A stretch of DNA of 64,000 bases from Blastomyces gilchristii SLH14081 (GCF_000003855.2 NW_003101666.1:909129-973128), one strand, 5' to 3'. Shown: positions 23,423 through 36,479, counted from the stretch's first letter. Notes: generated by a model not told the origin, from the sequence alone. Program-made: numbers and translations.

Positions 23423-23792
23423 GCCCTGGTGGCTGAATGGTTAATGCGGCCACCTGGTAGCGCCTTGGCGTGGGAAACCAAGGCGCGTGGGTTTGAAACC
23501 CGCAGGGGATACATTAAATCCGGAACTCAAGGACCTCAGGTTTCTAATAAATACAGAGGTGTACAAATTGCTTCAATAAATCACTCTATGTTCCTGGGAT
23601 GGGAAGTTATTATTGCATGTATTTAATTGTCACTCCTTTGTATTTCCTATGTTCTTGTTATCTTGGCTTGGTCTCAACACCTGTATTTCCTCCTGTATAA
23701 TCAACACTTGGCCTGTATTTAACATCACGCAAGGACTCATCATAAGCTCCGCTTGCATATGAGTATAATGAAAGAATAATAATAATAATAAT
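23423..23792 (+). mobile_element. tRNA-headed SINE family F, copy F1 (370 bp)
   Basis: Flanked by a perfect 13-bp duplication AACACCTTCTGAT (23410-23422, 23793-23805) within LINE E2. The head folds like a tRNA: acceptor strands CCCTG/CAGGG, a long variable-arm hairpin GCCTTGG/CCAAGGC, and a T-arm around GGTTTGAAACC. The body is unrelated to tRNA, and the 3' end is TATAATGAAAGAATAATAAT. Most CpGs are retained. A small ORF across it (23429-23626) is incidental. Confidence 0.88.
23430..23500 (+). promoter_or_regulatory. Internal pol III promoter boxes of SINE F1
   Basis: A box TGGCTGAATGG (23430-23440) fits TRGYnnARnnG. B box GGTTTGAAACC (23490-23500) fits the tRNA T-arm consensus GGTTCGAnTCC with CpG decay. 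Spacing of about 50 bp is normal for class II tRNA-like heads. The same boxes are in F2. Confidence 0.7.
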
Positions 23793-23949
23793 AACACCTT
23801 CTGATAATTTAAAATCATTTGAAAATATCATGATAAAAGAAACAAGAACACACTCTTAAAGATAGACACATTAAATAAGTAAATAGAAAAGAACAGAAAA
23901 GAAAAAAAGTAAAGAGAGACTATAATATAACAAAGTTATTAAAAGATTG

Positions 23950-25240
23950 TATATAGCTGTTTTAACAGACTATATCTGATCAATTTCTATCTCTTCATAT
24001 TTAGATATTTCTGAATTCAGTTATTTTCTTGTAGCTGCTTGAGTTTCTGATAGAAAGTCTATTAAGTTTTTAATTCCTATCTCAGTTGAGAATAAGAATC
24101 TTATATTTAATTGATTTAAATCATACTTCTCTTTCAATCTGAATCTGAGACTATTGTATAATGCATAGTATATTACAATATACTCAGGATTTTCATTTAT
24201 ATTGCAGAATGAGCATTCTATTGAATCAAATCTATCATCAAATCTTTGTATATAAGATTTGAAATAATCATGTTCTAGTCTCAGCTGAATTATAAATGAG
24301 AATATTTTCTTTTTACATTTGATTGAACAAGATTTTCACTTGGGTTTTATTTCAAATCTTGAATAATGTATACTCTTCTTTTGTTTCTATCAGCTTTTAT
24401 TTCATTTATCTAAATAAGATTCTTTTATCTTTCTCTATATAAAACATCAGAATACTGTTTTTTAAATAGATCTGCTTAATTCTGAACTCTTTTTTACAGC
24501 TGAATCAGTCAATTTATTGTCATGAATATTTATATAAGCAGAAACTCAGTGTAGATAAATTATCAGTTTTAATATTCTTCTCTTTTAAATTTTTAAAACA
24601 GAATTTACAATCAGTTCAAGATTTATTTAATTATTATAAATCTGACTATTTTTAAGTCTTTTTAAAGTAGCTTGACTATTAGAGAATATTTATATCTCTT
24701 TCAAACTATTTTCTCTTTTATAAGATTTTATTTTAATAAGTTTGAAAGCTTTTACTATTATAAATAGTTCAGCATCAAAGACTTCAGATTCACAGTGTGA
24801 ATTTCAGAAATCTGAGATAAAATTCATATTATCTTCAGTATAAGTAATGTCTACATCTAATCTGTTCAGATTCTTATTTTTTAAGTTATCTGAGTAAATC
24901 AGAATAGAGTCTTTTATATTAATTGTAGAGATCTTCTTCAAATACTGTTCATATTCTCTCTCTTTAGATAGTTCACTTATTTATAAGTCTATGAGAGATT
25001 TCAGCTTTTCTCTTCAGAGAGATATCTTCTCATAATTAATTTTCTCAACATTTAATAAAGAAAATTGATTTTTAATAAGTGAATATAGTCTATACAGTTG
25101 AGAGAGCATTTTCTTTAAAGCATTATTCTCATTTCAATCAAGAAATCTATTTCAATTCAGTTCATTTCCTGAGTTAACTGATGAAAATGAAGAAGAGACT
25201 CTTTCTCTGATTATATGATTTGAGCTCATCTTCATGACTC
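23950..25240 (-). pseudogene. LINE ORF2 3' part of E2: RNase H and tail
   Basis: Minus-strand counterpart of the E1 coding part. The Asp-box (YSD...) lies near 24890, the Glu-box near 24780, the FSDS-type box near 24690, and the C-terminal Cys/His motif near 24210. It continues upstream into the RT portion at 33515 once A2 is removed (A2 TSD CTCT at 25238-25241 and 33511-33514). Confidence 0.75.
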
Positions 25241-25241
25241 T

Positions 25242-25408
25242 TGTGATTCAAAGGTTCCTTGAGCCAGTGTATGATTACAGGCGTACACCGGCTTCTTATA
25301 TACAGTACACTAAATTAATTGATGACTGCTATGACCTCTTTACATTTGTAAGCAAGTTCAGAAGCAGCTGTATTATTATCTGATAATTGAACATTCTTCT
25401 AAATCACA
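25242..25408 (-). repeat. 3' LTR of A2
   Basis: 167 bp. Inner U3 edge has no CpG left (AACATTCTTCTAAATCACA). Outer U5 edge keeps two (GGCGTACACCGGC). Confidence 0.88.
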
Positions 25409-25529
25409 TTCTTTTTCACCAGATTCAGTCACGCTCACATGATCATGACATATGCCCTAGCTTCATGCGGATTAGCGTGTCACTAGTGTTTGTAATCATG
25501 TGATCTATCTCTGATTCAGCTAGCATTCT

Positions 25530-27434
25530 GTGTACACTCTCACAAAGAAACTTTCACTATATTATATCACTTATTCACTAACTTTTCTCATTCTTCAATC
25601 ATCTTCTTCATCATCATTATTATTGAATGCTATTATCTTCTTCAAGATTCCTGTCTCTTCTTCTGTTCAACATTCTTCTATTCATTTATCTATTACATTG
25701 TATGCATTTCTGGCAATGACTTCTCATTCTCATAATAAGCATTATCATAGTGCCTATATCAGGCAGTTCATTAGCAGTAAGTGTAACACATTGTGAAACA
25801 TGATCAGGACTTGTTTATCTTCTAATAATTATCAGAATATACTACTATGAATCACACATCTTCTTCATCTTCTTATACATCTCTGATTCTCTTTTCTTCA
25901 GCAGGCATCTGATCATGTTTTCTGATCATTTTGAATGACTGCAGATACTGATATATTTGTTTTAATTTATATAGAATCTTCATGTATTGACAGATCTGTA
26001 TTCACTGATAATTATAATCTCAATATTGAATTGTTAATTGAGAACTTGAGAAACATGATAATAAAGAAATTGTTCATGTCATGTATGACCAGGTCTCTCA
26101 CATCTCTCTCTGCTCTCTCTGTTTCTTTCTCTGTCACTTCTTCTCAATCTTCTACATCTGTCTCTGTGTCTGATTCTCTCACTTCTGCTATCTCTGTTTC
26201 TGTGATTCTTACTTCTGCTACTTCTGCTCTCTCTACTTCTACTATCTCTACTTTCATTATCAGCTCTCCCTGTTTCAAGAAGATGTTGTATAGACTTAAT
26301 GAATTATGTTTCTTAGTATATACACTCTCACTCTTCTTATCAATCTCTAAAACAATTTATTATATAAAGACTGTATATAACACAACTATCTGAAGCTCAG
26401 TTGCAGACACTGATTATTACATTCATTTTAAATATTTATAATGAAGTAATTATTCATTTATATCAGAGAATCATCTCTCTCTTTAACAGTGTTGAGATTG
26501 TAAGTCTTTTTCTTTTTCATCTTTTCTTTCTAACACTGATTTTTCTATTCTTAGAGAAAATCATTATAAGTTTTATTTTGCATGAAGTCATGATATTCAC
26601 AGATATTAAGAAACTTTTCACAACTGTTAAATTCAATATTATAAGTATGACTACTCTAATGAATTTCTTTGAGATGATAGATCTGTATCAGTCTATTCTC
26701 TGACATCTATCATCTGACTTTGTAATGCAGATAAAAGATATCTGTGTTTTCAGAAACAGAAATATAAATGTCATACTCTTTTACATCTGTGAGTGTGAGA
26801 CTTATATATCTTATCTAAGATGTCATTGTGAGAATGAGCTGTTCACACACTGTGTTCTACTTTCTATATTCTCTCATATCTCTCTCTCTCTTTCTGAGAA
26901 GTCTTATACATGTTGTAATTATATGTACAATTCTAAGATTAGTGAGTATTTATTCAGTAATTATTATTCTTGTTTTTACAGTTTTCATACACTAATAATA
27001 GTTCTTAGTTACTCTGATGTCAGAGGTCATTTTAATTGAAGATGATAATACTGCTGAGACTACTCTCTTCTACTCTCAAGCTTCTCTCAGTGCTTTCTCT
27101 CTCTTCTCTGCAGAGAAGATTGTGTATATATCAGATTATAAGTATTCAGCTCTGAGTGACTTCTGCTGTCATTTATTCAGTTCTGTACCTTCTTCTTCTT
27201 TCATTTCTTCTATCTTTACTTCTTCTATTCTGGCTTCTGATTCTGCAGATTCTGTACTCTTCTTTAATTTTTCTACACACATGTGTACACATTTCTATAT
27301 TGGCATTCCAGTTAATCTTGCAATAAATGATATTAATATCATACATAGAGTAGTAGAGAAATCAGAGATGTGTGCAGTGTTATTACAAGAGCAGCTTACA
27401 GCTCTCAAATTTCTTATAGATCTCAAGTGTTGAG
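25530..27434 (+). pseudogene. Antisense extra gene of A2, best-preserved copy, function unknown
   Basis: Five open blocks on the strand opposite gag-pol cover almost the whole region: 25530-25796, 25935-26393, 26401-26703, 26725-27039 and 27017-27433. The N-terminal part carries TSHSHNKHYHSAYIRQF. Next come TADTD, SSCIDR and IENLRNMIIKKL, a Ser/Thr-rich linker of about 70 residues (26100-26260), then CFKKMLYRL and a hydrophobic segment. The Cys cluster is at 26788-26853 (CEC, then CHC, ending THC; some Cys are Tyr here). The last block ends VNLAINDINIIHRVVEKSEMC...LLQEQLTALKFLIDLKC. It overlaps the previous block by 23 bp in another frame. No family recognised; a DNA- or RNA-binding role is only a guess from the Cys/His content. 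Confidence 0.62.
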
Positions 27435-28049
27435 ATTTTCTTTATTTTTGATGTTTTTCAGATAACATGGTGTTGAAAATAGATTAAACATATGACATAT
27501 AAAAATGAATAAAATGTGTATAATAACATTTGTCTTTTTATAGCTAACTCTTACAGTTGATGACTAATTCATTATTTCTTTTCTTTCTTACACTTTTTCT
27601 TTGTCTGCTAGTCACTACTCTTATATGATCTCTATATAGTACAGTGTTCAGTGACTATGTTCAGTAGCTTTCATCTTGTAATTCTATCTCATGCATTATA
27701 CTGTCTCTCTTCACCTGCTCAGATCACTACAGTGAATAGCTTATTAAAACTAATCTCATCTGATCTCTGAGCATTCTCAGAGATTAAGATGACTTAGTCT
27801 TATATATTCACAGATGTTTCAGATACTTCATTCTCTGATATCTTCACAATTAAACTGATATAAACAGTTAAATTCAACTCTGAATTTCTTTTTCTTCTGT
27901 GATCTGACTCATATACAAGTTTGTTACTCTGAGACTGCTCTTTGTCATATTACATCTACTGTTTACAGTGTGTTATTATACAATCAGCTACAGTCTCATT
28001 ACTTATTGAAGTGTGATATTTATCTGATTTCTTCATTACTTCTCATTCT

Positions 28050-31000
28050 TTTCTTATAATTATAAAAAGATCAGAATAAGTGAGATTATCTGATTTATAA
28101 GTGTCTATGATTTCTCTTACTTCATAAGACTTTTCAATTATAAGTCTCTTCTTTTTCATCACTGATAATAGTGCTGTGAATAATTATAATTCACTCAGAT
28201 CTTATATCTTTGTCTTCATAAGATATGAATCATTTATTAAGTTGTATAAGATCTGTTCCTCTGATTCTTTCAATGCATATATTCTCAGAGAATGTGATTT
28301 GAGTATTTTATATGATTCAAATCATCTAGATTGAAACTTCTCAGAATTCTCATTATATATGAGAACTCATGTTCTTATCTTGAGACTTAATTTCTTAACT
28401 AGTGAGTCTTGTATTCTTTTCAATTGAATTGCTCAGTTCAGGAGTAACTTATTAGCTTTTACACATGCATAACTGATCTCTTTCAATCTTGATTTCACAT
28501 CTGTAACTGCTGTGTCTGTGACTATTGCATCTGCAACTATTGTTTCTGCTGCATCTGCAACTGCTGCATCCGCAATCACTATTCTCTTCCTCATCTTTTT
28601 CAAAGCATTCTCTGAAATGTGCAGATGCAATTCATTCAACAGATACAATAATAAACACTTAATGACTGCATACTGTTGAATCTGTGTGACTAATAGCACC
28701 TGTCTGAGATATTCATCTCATAGTCTTATAGACTTACTCACTAGATATTTCATCAGCATATTGCTCAAGATTTCATTCAAGTATTTCATCTTTCTATTCA
28801 TCTATGAGTGATATAACATTGTTCTATGATGTCTTGTCTATAACTGACTTATAAAATGCCTCACTACTTCTTTTACAAGATTCACATTATTATCAGTTAG
28901 AATCTCACACAGCATTTCATAGTTGATATAGATCTCATTATGTAGAAACTTCACTATCATCTTCTCTGTTATCTCTGAAACTGCTTTTACAACTGACTAG
29001 TCAGTAGCATAGTCAATAGCAGTGACTATTCAATAATTTTCATTTGATGTTTGCAGCAATATATCTATGAGATTCACTTCTCATCATTCAAATGATTGTA
29101 TCTTACATTTTATCTGATGTTATACTTTCTCACATTCTAATTCTTTCTTAGATTCTTTCACAACCTGACAATTCAGACACTTATAAGTGTACATCTGAAT
29201 GTTCTCAGTCATGCTTAGTCAGTATACTCTTGATTTGAGTACACTCATGAGTTCAGAACTTTCTAAGTGACTGAATTTCTTATACATTCAAGTCACTAAG
29301 TTGTGTCTAAATGAATGTTTCAGATAGAGACCTTCTACATATTCTAGATTACAGTAAAGTACAACATCATTTTTCAATTTTCTCAGCTTGAAGTTTGAAA
29401 ACATCTCTTCTATCACTTTCACAAGATGCTTATTATCTGACATCTTGTCATTCTCTAAGTAAGAGATTATTGTATTCACTTATTCTGATTCCTTGCATTC
29501 TCTCAGTATGTTTAATGTGCATTTTTCTTGTAGCTGGTTCACAGAATTCTCATCTATGAAATCAGATCTGTGACTGATTATATCAGGTATCATAGTGTCT
29601 GATCCCTTTCAGTAATTGATATGAAGATTATATACTTAGAACTCTGAAATTCAACATACTAAGCATTTGAAGGGTTTTATTATCAATTGTAGATAGATGA
29701 GACTTTCATGATCCATGATTATCATTATCATATGCCTGTTATTGATATATCTATTTCATAATATCAGCATGTGCTTGATCACTAGCAATTTCTTTTCATA
29801 CACTGAATAATTGAGCTCAGCATCTGATAGTTTTCTATTATTATATATCATTAGATGCAGCTTGCTGTCCCTACTCATCTGCAGAAGAGCATCTCTGATA
29901 GCTTATTTGAATGCATTCATCTCAATGTAGAAAGGTTTATCATGATTTGATTGAATAAGCACTGAGAATGTTATCACATATTTTCTCAGTGTGAGAAAGA
30001 CCTCTTCACACACAGTATTTCAGATAATTGAACAAAACTTCTTCTTTTGCAGATTTGTATCTATCTCTCTTAAGAGATCTGAGAGTGATGCAGCTATTCA
30101 TATGAAATCTTTGATGAATCTGCAGTAGTATAAGATCAACTCAAGAAATTGTCATACATGATGTACATTTCTCAGCCACAGTCAATTCACTATGACATTC
30201 AATTTCTCTGAGATGAGATGTATACAGTCATCACTTATCACATGTCTCATGAACTCTAACTCTTTCATTTCAAACACACACTTGATTAATTTGATATAGA
30301 GCTTATACTCTGTCAGAGTTATAAGCACTTTATCAAGATACTTCAGATATTCATTATATGAGTTTGAGAAGACTAGAATAGTATTCAGATATACAAGATA
30401 TAAGATTTTATTCTGTTTATAAAGAATTGTATTCATCATCATTTGAAAGATAACAGACACATTTATCAGACTAAATGATATTATCAGAAATTCAAACTTT
30501 CTCTATTATGTATTAAATGCTGTTTGTAATACTGACAGTTCATCTATATAGATCTGTTAATATTCTGAGAGAAGATTGATCTTCAATAGATATTAGATGT
30601 TTTTAACTGTATTTAACTGTTGTTGAATCTGTGATAATAAGTATCTGTTCTTGATCATAAGCTTGTTAAGTGCTTGATAATCAATACACATCTGTCACTC
30701 TCTATTCACCCTTTTCACAAATAGAACTGGGAAGCCTCACGCGCTTGATGAGAATTGTATGAGATCATGTTCTAGAAGATCTCTGATCTGACACTTCTGT
30801 TCTTCAAGATGTGTTTGTGATAGAGAATATGTATTTTAATTGACTGATTTTATGCCTGCTGTGTCAATCTGATGTATAAATTCTTATTTCAGCAGCAATT
30901 CTGATGAAAGATCTGTTCAGAAGACCTTCTTATACTTCTTCAGAGGTTTCTTCATATACTTGTTCTTCTGTATATTCTTTATCTTGATTTTCTTCACTTC

Positions 31001-31500
31001 TGAGTTCTGTATGACATACAGAATGCTTTCAGATGAGGTCTTGTAAATAATTCTCTTTGCTTGTTAATATGTAAGCAGATTTAATCCTTCTATACTAGAG
31101 ATGTGAAATGTCCTGCTCATATCAGTTAATAGAATCATATGAACTGTTTTTTTCCTGTCAGTTAACTGTATATAACATGTACATCATTGTATCTGCAGAT
31201 TAAACCTTTGAAATCAATTAAGTCTGAGAATAAGATTGTATTTCATATTCTACAGCTCTCACACTTGAATATAATAAGATCATTCTCTGAAGTGTAAGGA
31301 AACTCTTACTCTTGCAGATAATACTAAATATCAGTTATCAGACAATCTTATACATTGAGAATTCTTTACTCAGTGAACCTCTTTTAGTCTTCAGATCATA
31401 TAATCATTAATATATTATATAGAAGCTTCTGTGTCTGCTAATACTTTTACAGTCATCTCTCAATTCTTACTCAAGTACTCTCTATACATTAATATTTTAG
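28050..31500 (-). pseudogene. pol: Pol of A2, broken
   Basis: Minus strand, collinear with A1 pol. RT ends at 30460-30182 with LVYLNTILVFS in place of Y-x-D-D-x-L-V-F-S. RNase H lies at about 29960-29700. Integrase has its zinc region at 29479-29200 and DDE core to about 28730. The C-terminal GPY/F-like module is near 28330. A degenerate Ala/Thr/Val repeat (about 28490-28580, VADAA units) is expanded relative to A1 in the segment between integrase and that module. Confidence 0.85.
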
Positions 31501-31529
31501 GTCTTAAGACATTGAGATGAATATTCACT

Positions 31530-32928
31530 TCTTTATCCTCATCTGCATCTTATTCAGAAGCCTGCTTTCTCTTGATATTCACAGAATTCAGAGAATTATC
31601 TAACACAGACATCTCTTTCACTTTGAAGACTTTTCATAGAATATTAGCAAGTGTCTTCAAGCTCACTAATTCTGCTAGTTTTTTGACTCTCTTACTTCTC
31701 TTGACTGCACACACTGTGTATAATCTTTTATATCATGATTTTAATATTCACAGTTGAAGCATGCTCAATGCTCACAATATCAAGATTTTCACTCAGAGAA
31801 TCTCTTTTTCAGAGAATTCAGTGCTTTAATAATGATATTCAAATCTAGATTCATTATATTCAAGTATATGACTTATATCATAGAAGTCTGATTACTTATT
31901 CTTCACTGAGATATACTCAATTGCAGTATTTTCTATCATAATTAACTCACTTATTCTCATACAATGAGAATATTATATACTTCTTTCATTATATCTGATT
32001 ATGAGGTTAAGCATTTTCCTTTCACTCTTAACTTGAGTGTAAGATCATGAATGAAGATCTGTAAATAGAAAGATATTGAAAGCTCTTCATTCAATACAAG
32101 ATAGTATAAGCTGAAGTGTGTGAAGTATGACATAAGATTACTCACTTATCTACACTCAGTGAAGTATTTATAATACTTATCTTATACATTCACTTTCTCA
32201 AAGTTATACAAGATTCATTTGAAAAACTCATTTCATATTCATGAGAATGAATATCACTCTGAGTCTGTAAGATTCATCTTTTCATCAGTTATTTATAATG
32301 ACTTCACTTTTCTGTGTAGAAATGCAGCAGATCTTAAGACTTGTTAAAATTCTATTAACTGTCTATCTGTAAGTTCATATTCAATCTGATAATATAATCA
32401 TATCTGACTTAGTCAGCTGATTACAGCATCATTTTTTCAGTCACTATTAAAGCTTGATAACTTCAGCAGATCTTCTGACTTAATATATCTTATACTCAGA
32501 TTCTCATTCTGTGCAGTGATCTCAGATAATGTGTACACTTCTGAAGAGATTGTGAATAATCATGATAATATCTTCAGATTTAGTATGATTATCTGTCTGT
32601 GTAAATGTTTGATCTTCTGCTGCAGGTCTACAACCTGGTTTTCTCTAATCTTATTAATAATGATGCTTGTGTCAGCGAAGCTCTTCATAGTGAATACTTG
32701 ATTCACAGTGAATGTCAATTATTGTTTGACTTCTGTCTCAGCCTGTCACTGTGTATGCAAGACCTCAATCTCATTTAGAATCCTTGTATACATATGAAGC
32801 TTTGATTTCAGTTCAGCAGTCTCAGTCACTCTTCTTACTACTTCAAGTAAACTCTCTAGAAGGTTCTGCATATCTTTCAGTTCAGGTAGCAGAGAAGGAT
32901 ATTCATATTGACTAGAAGAGATGTTCAT
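31530..32928 (-). pseudogene. gag: Gag of A2, broken
   Basis: Start ATG at 32928 (MNISSSQYEYPSLLPELKDM) is open for 60 codons, the longest intact Gag N-terminus of the three copies. The knuckle at about 31750 reads CFNC...NH...DY, with the last Cys lost by a G-to-A change. Confidence 0.75.
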
Positions 32929-33343
32929 TTCAGTGATTTCTCATTGATTGTATAATGTCTATTGTTATATTATTATATCATTATATCATTATATGATTTC
33001 TGATTTTCATTTTCTGTTATCATTGTACAACTCTGATGATGATCACTTCTCTTTTATTCTTCTGAGTAGAGAGCAGTCTTCTTTGAATCTGGTTCATCAC
33101 TCTCATTCCTTTTCTCACATCTTATTCATTCGCATATATAACATTTGTCTGAGTGTGGAGTTTTCCTTCAACAAGCAGAGCAGTATCAATCAGATACTCT
33201 TCTACTCATCACTTCTTCATACACTATCTTTTGAGATGTTTTAGAACCACACTGACATAATAACTATGAATCACTTTGTAGATGGAATTATCATGCTCTG
33301 AAGAAGTCTGCACTTCTCACCAGTTTTTAGACATGCTATCAGA

Positions 33344-33510
33344 TGTGATTTAAAGATTTCTTGAGCCAGTGTATGATTACAGGCATACACTGGCTTCTTA
33401 TATACAGTACACTAAATTAATTGATGGCCGCTATGACCCCTTTACATTCGTAAGCAAGTTCGGAAGCGGCCGCGTTATTATCTGACGGTTGTACGTTCTT
33501 CCGAACCACA
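33344..33510 (-). repeat. 5' LTR of A2
   Basis: 167 bp. The outer U3 edge keeps seven CpGs (GCGGCCGCG, GACGG, TACG, CCGAACC). The inner U5 edge has none. Confidence 0.88.
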
Positions 33511-33514
33511 CTCT

Positions 33515-36400
33515 CAGAGCATAGTTCATACAGACTTTTTTAAATTGAATAGCGGAAGATGAAATTGAAGCTTCAATTTCCATTGCTTTAATAGAAGATG
33601 ATTTAAATGCTTTCAGAATTCTTCTCAAAACTCTGTTTTATAGACTTTGAAAGAGTTCAGTGAAATTATTTTGATTATTTCATTAAACTTAAACTTCATA
33701 ATCAGCTACTGAGATAATACAGACTATGTATAACTGTCTCATAGCCTGAAAGAATAGACCTCTCTCAGTAATTGATAGTCTGATTATACTATTCAGTAGT
33801 CTCTCTGTCTTGATGATTCTTTGTTGAATATGATATTTAAGATTCAACTTGAAGTTTAATCATACTTCTAGTCATTTAACATTCAAATTGAGTTTAATCT
33901 CTTTATTCAAAAGAGTTAGACTTAGTTCTTTCTCATTAAATCTGGGAAAAAAGTGAATTAACTCAGTTTTATTCATATCAAATTGAATTAGATTGATATC
34001 TGCTCTAATAAAGATTTTCTTTACTACTTTCTCAATCACTTCTAAATTCTCTTTGATTGTCTTTGAACTGTAGAGTAGATCAATATCATCTATATAACTT
34101 GAAGATCTTACTATTTTCATCTCTCTATTCTTGAATAGATATACATTGTACATTACAAATAAAACAGATGAGATTGAAGATTCTTGCAGTACTTCTATTT
34201 TTATCTCAGTCTTATCTTATTTTCTTTCATCAAAGAATAGTTGTATAATTCTTTTAGATATAAAATAATTAACTCATTTTATTAGAGAAAGTGACAGTTT
34301 TAACATATTCAAAGTTTGAATTATCTTAGACTTTAAAACATGATTAAATGCATCTTTTATATCAATAAAAACTGCAGTTGAGACCAGGCCTTCATGCTTT
34401 ACTACTTGAATATCATGAATAACTGAAAGAACAGTGTTAATTACAGAACATTGTTTTCTATCTCTCATTTATTCATTAAATAGAAGAGAATCACTAATAG
34501 AGCTTATAAAAGATAATCTAGTAGCTATTATCTTTTCTAGAATTTTTCTTAAAAAGTTCAACAGAGATATTACTCTATATAACTTAGAAATTAAAACTTT
34601 TCTATTAGATTTTATAAGCATTACTTCAGTAGCTTCTCTCCAGCATTCAGAATAATAACTATTTTTTAAGAGATTGAAAAAGAGCTCAAAATATTCATTC
34701 TTCAAGTAGAAATATGTGTTTTGAATAATTAAGTGATTAATTGAATCAGGCTCTGAAGCAGTTTTACTTGAACTTGAGAATATTACTGACTCTAGTTCAT
34801 CACATGTAAGCTCAGATCATTCCCAGTTATTTTCATCAATATATTCATGAAATGACATATTCTTCTCTTCTAAATGTGATGAGTTTTGAAACAGAATTCT
34901 CATAAAAGCTTGACATTTTTTCTCAAAAGAGTTTGCTGTATACACTTGATTCTGAAATTCATATTCTAGAGTTGAAAGCTTTACTACACTTCTTATTTTA
35001 GTATAGTTAAAGACTTTAAAAACTTCTTTTTCTTATACTTCTTTAAGAAATTTATTCCAGTAATCTGTTTTGACTCTTTTAATATCTGAAAAATATTCAT
35101 TTTAAATAGCTTTGAACTCTTTATCAGATATCAAGTTATTCTTTCAATCTCTCTTAGCAGTGACTAATTACTTTCTTTTAGAAGTGATATTCTTATTTCA
35201 TCAAGATTTGAAATACTCAGAAGACTTTTTCTTTGAAATATTTTCTTCAATACTTGTTAGAAGAATAGATGTAATCAGCTTTACTCTATTCTCAAGCATT
35301 TCATTTGAGATATCTTGACTTTGATTTCAATAGAGCTTACTCTATCTTTCAGATTTCAGCTGTTTTACTCTTTCTTCAACTGCTTTTCAATCAGCTTTTT
35401 CAAAGTTATACTGATTAGAGAGAAGAGAATTGTCACTTCTTTATTTTTCACTCAGTTCAATATCAAATTGAATGATCTCATGATCTGATTCTGAGGTTTC
35501 ATTTGAATTAATAAATCAGTTTATAAGTCTTTTTTCAATTAGATTTTGTGATATGAAAGTTAGATCTATAATAGATTTCTTTTTCATGTCTTTTCTAAAG
35601 AATGTTGATTGATCAGACTTGTTAACTAAATCTATTGAATGATTAAAAGTTCATTCAATCAGTTTATCTGCTCTTACTGCTCTTATGCATTCTGAGTTTC
35701 ATCAGAGATGATATGTATTAAAGTCTTCTATAATTATAGAGTTTTTTAAGAGAGTTATATTTAAAAATCCTCTATTAATTATTCAGATATTATTATTTTA
35801 TTTCAATAACTTTTCATTATAGATATTTATGAGTTAAATAGTATCAAACTAATTCTCTTTATCTATAATATCACTCACTAGAATATCAGAGTCAGATATG
35901 ATATTAAATCTCAGATTAAATTAATATCTTGATCTTTTTCTTTCATAGATCACTACTCTTGATTTTATCTCAGATTTTTCAGAAAGAAAGTAGTAATAGC
36001 TTGAATAAGAGATAATATACTTTTACTCAGTATTAAAGTTTAATTCTTGAAGAAGTTCAAAGTCAACTTTTTATTCAAATATAATCTGAAGATAAGAATG
36101 AATGCAGTTTGAGTTTCTATTCATATCATTTTAAATAAATGTGATTTTTGAAGAGTTTTTAAACTTTTTTTATTATTTTTATTGTATATTCATACTAAAA
36201 GAGAGTGAAGATAGAGTAGAATCTAATCACTATTATCAGATAGTAGATTATAACTATTTTGAAAAGCAGAAATCTCAACTGCTTGCATTCTATCTAGTTT
36301 ATTATTAGAGTTATTTCTCAATTCTCTAATCTTAACAGATGTTTGAGAATTCAAATTCTGTTTACATTTAGCTGAAGAATTGAAGTTTGAAGATTTAGAT
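33515..36400 (-). pseudogene. LINE ORF2 5' part of E2: endonuclease and RT, broken
   Basis: Minus strand. Endonuclease: EDFNTYH at about 35740-35700 (family G-D-F-N-x-H-H) and SDHEI at about 35490. RT: WREATEV and LYRVISLLNFLRKILEKIIATRL (34700-34520), QCSVINTVLSVIHDIQ, FIDIKDAFNHV (about 34380), then SSISSVLF and SYIDDIDLL at 34097-34070 with the catalytic Asp pair kept, then FDMNKTELIHF. The order and motifs match Tad-like fungal LINEs. It joins to 25240 across A2. Unlike the LTR elements, several frames of 60-90 codons survive. Confidence 0.88.
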
Positions 36401-36479
36401 AGTTAAGAGTTTCTTCTTTTTACGTACATCAGCTTCAGCATTACCAGCCTCCATCAGCGAATTCGCAGGCGACAATGAA

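Larger units (their letters stand above)
25242..33510 (-). mobile_element. Ty3/Gypsy family A, copy A2, complete but decayed (8.3 kb)
   Basis: 167-bp LTRs at 33344-33510 (5') and 25242-25408 (3'), flanked by the 4-bp duplication CTCT inside LINE ORF2. Same gene order as A1 on the minus strand, with the extra gene on the plus strand. The purine tract GGTGAAAAAGAA (minus strand) lies next to the 3' LTR. This copy has the best-preserved antisense gene. Confidence 0.92.

Noticed and set aside
23423..23512. Functional tRNA gene
   Set aside because: The head folds like a class II tRNA, but it is fused to a 280-bp body with AAT tail and flanked by a TSD, and the acceptor pairing is only five base pairs. 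It is a SINE head, not a tRNA gene.
23429..23626. 65-codon ORF across SINE F1, and its counterpart 56555-56839 in F2
   Set aside because: The sequence is a pol III-type SINE with tRNA-like head. The reading frame is incidental and is present only because CpGs and codons in the head are little mutated.
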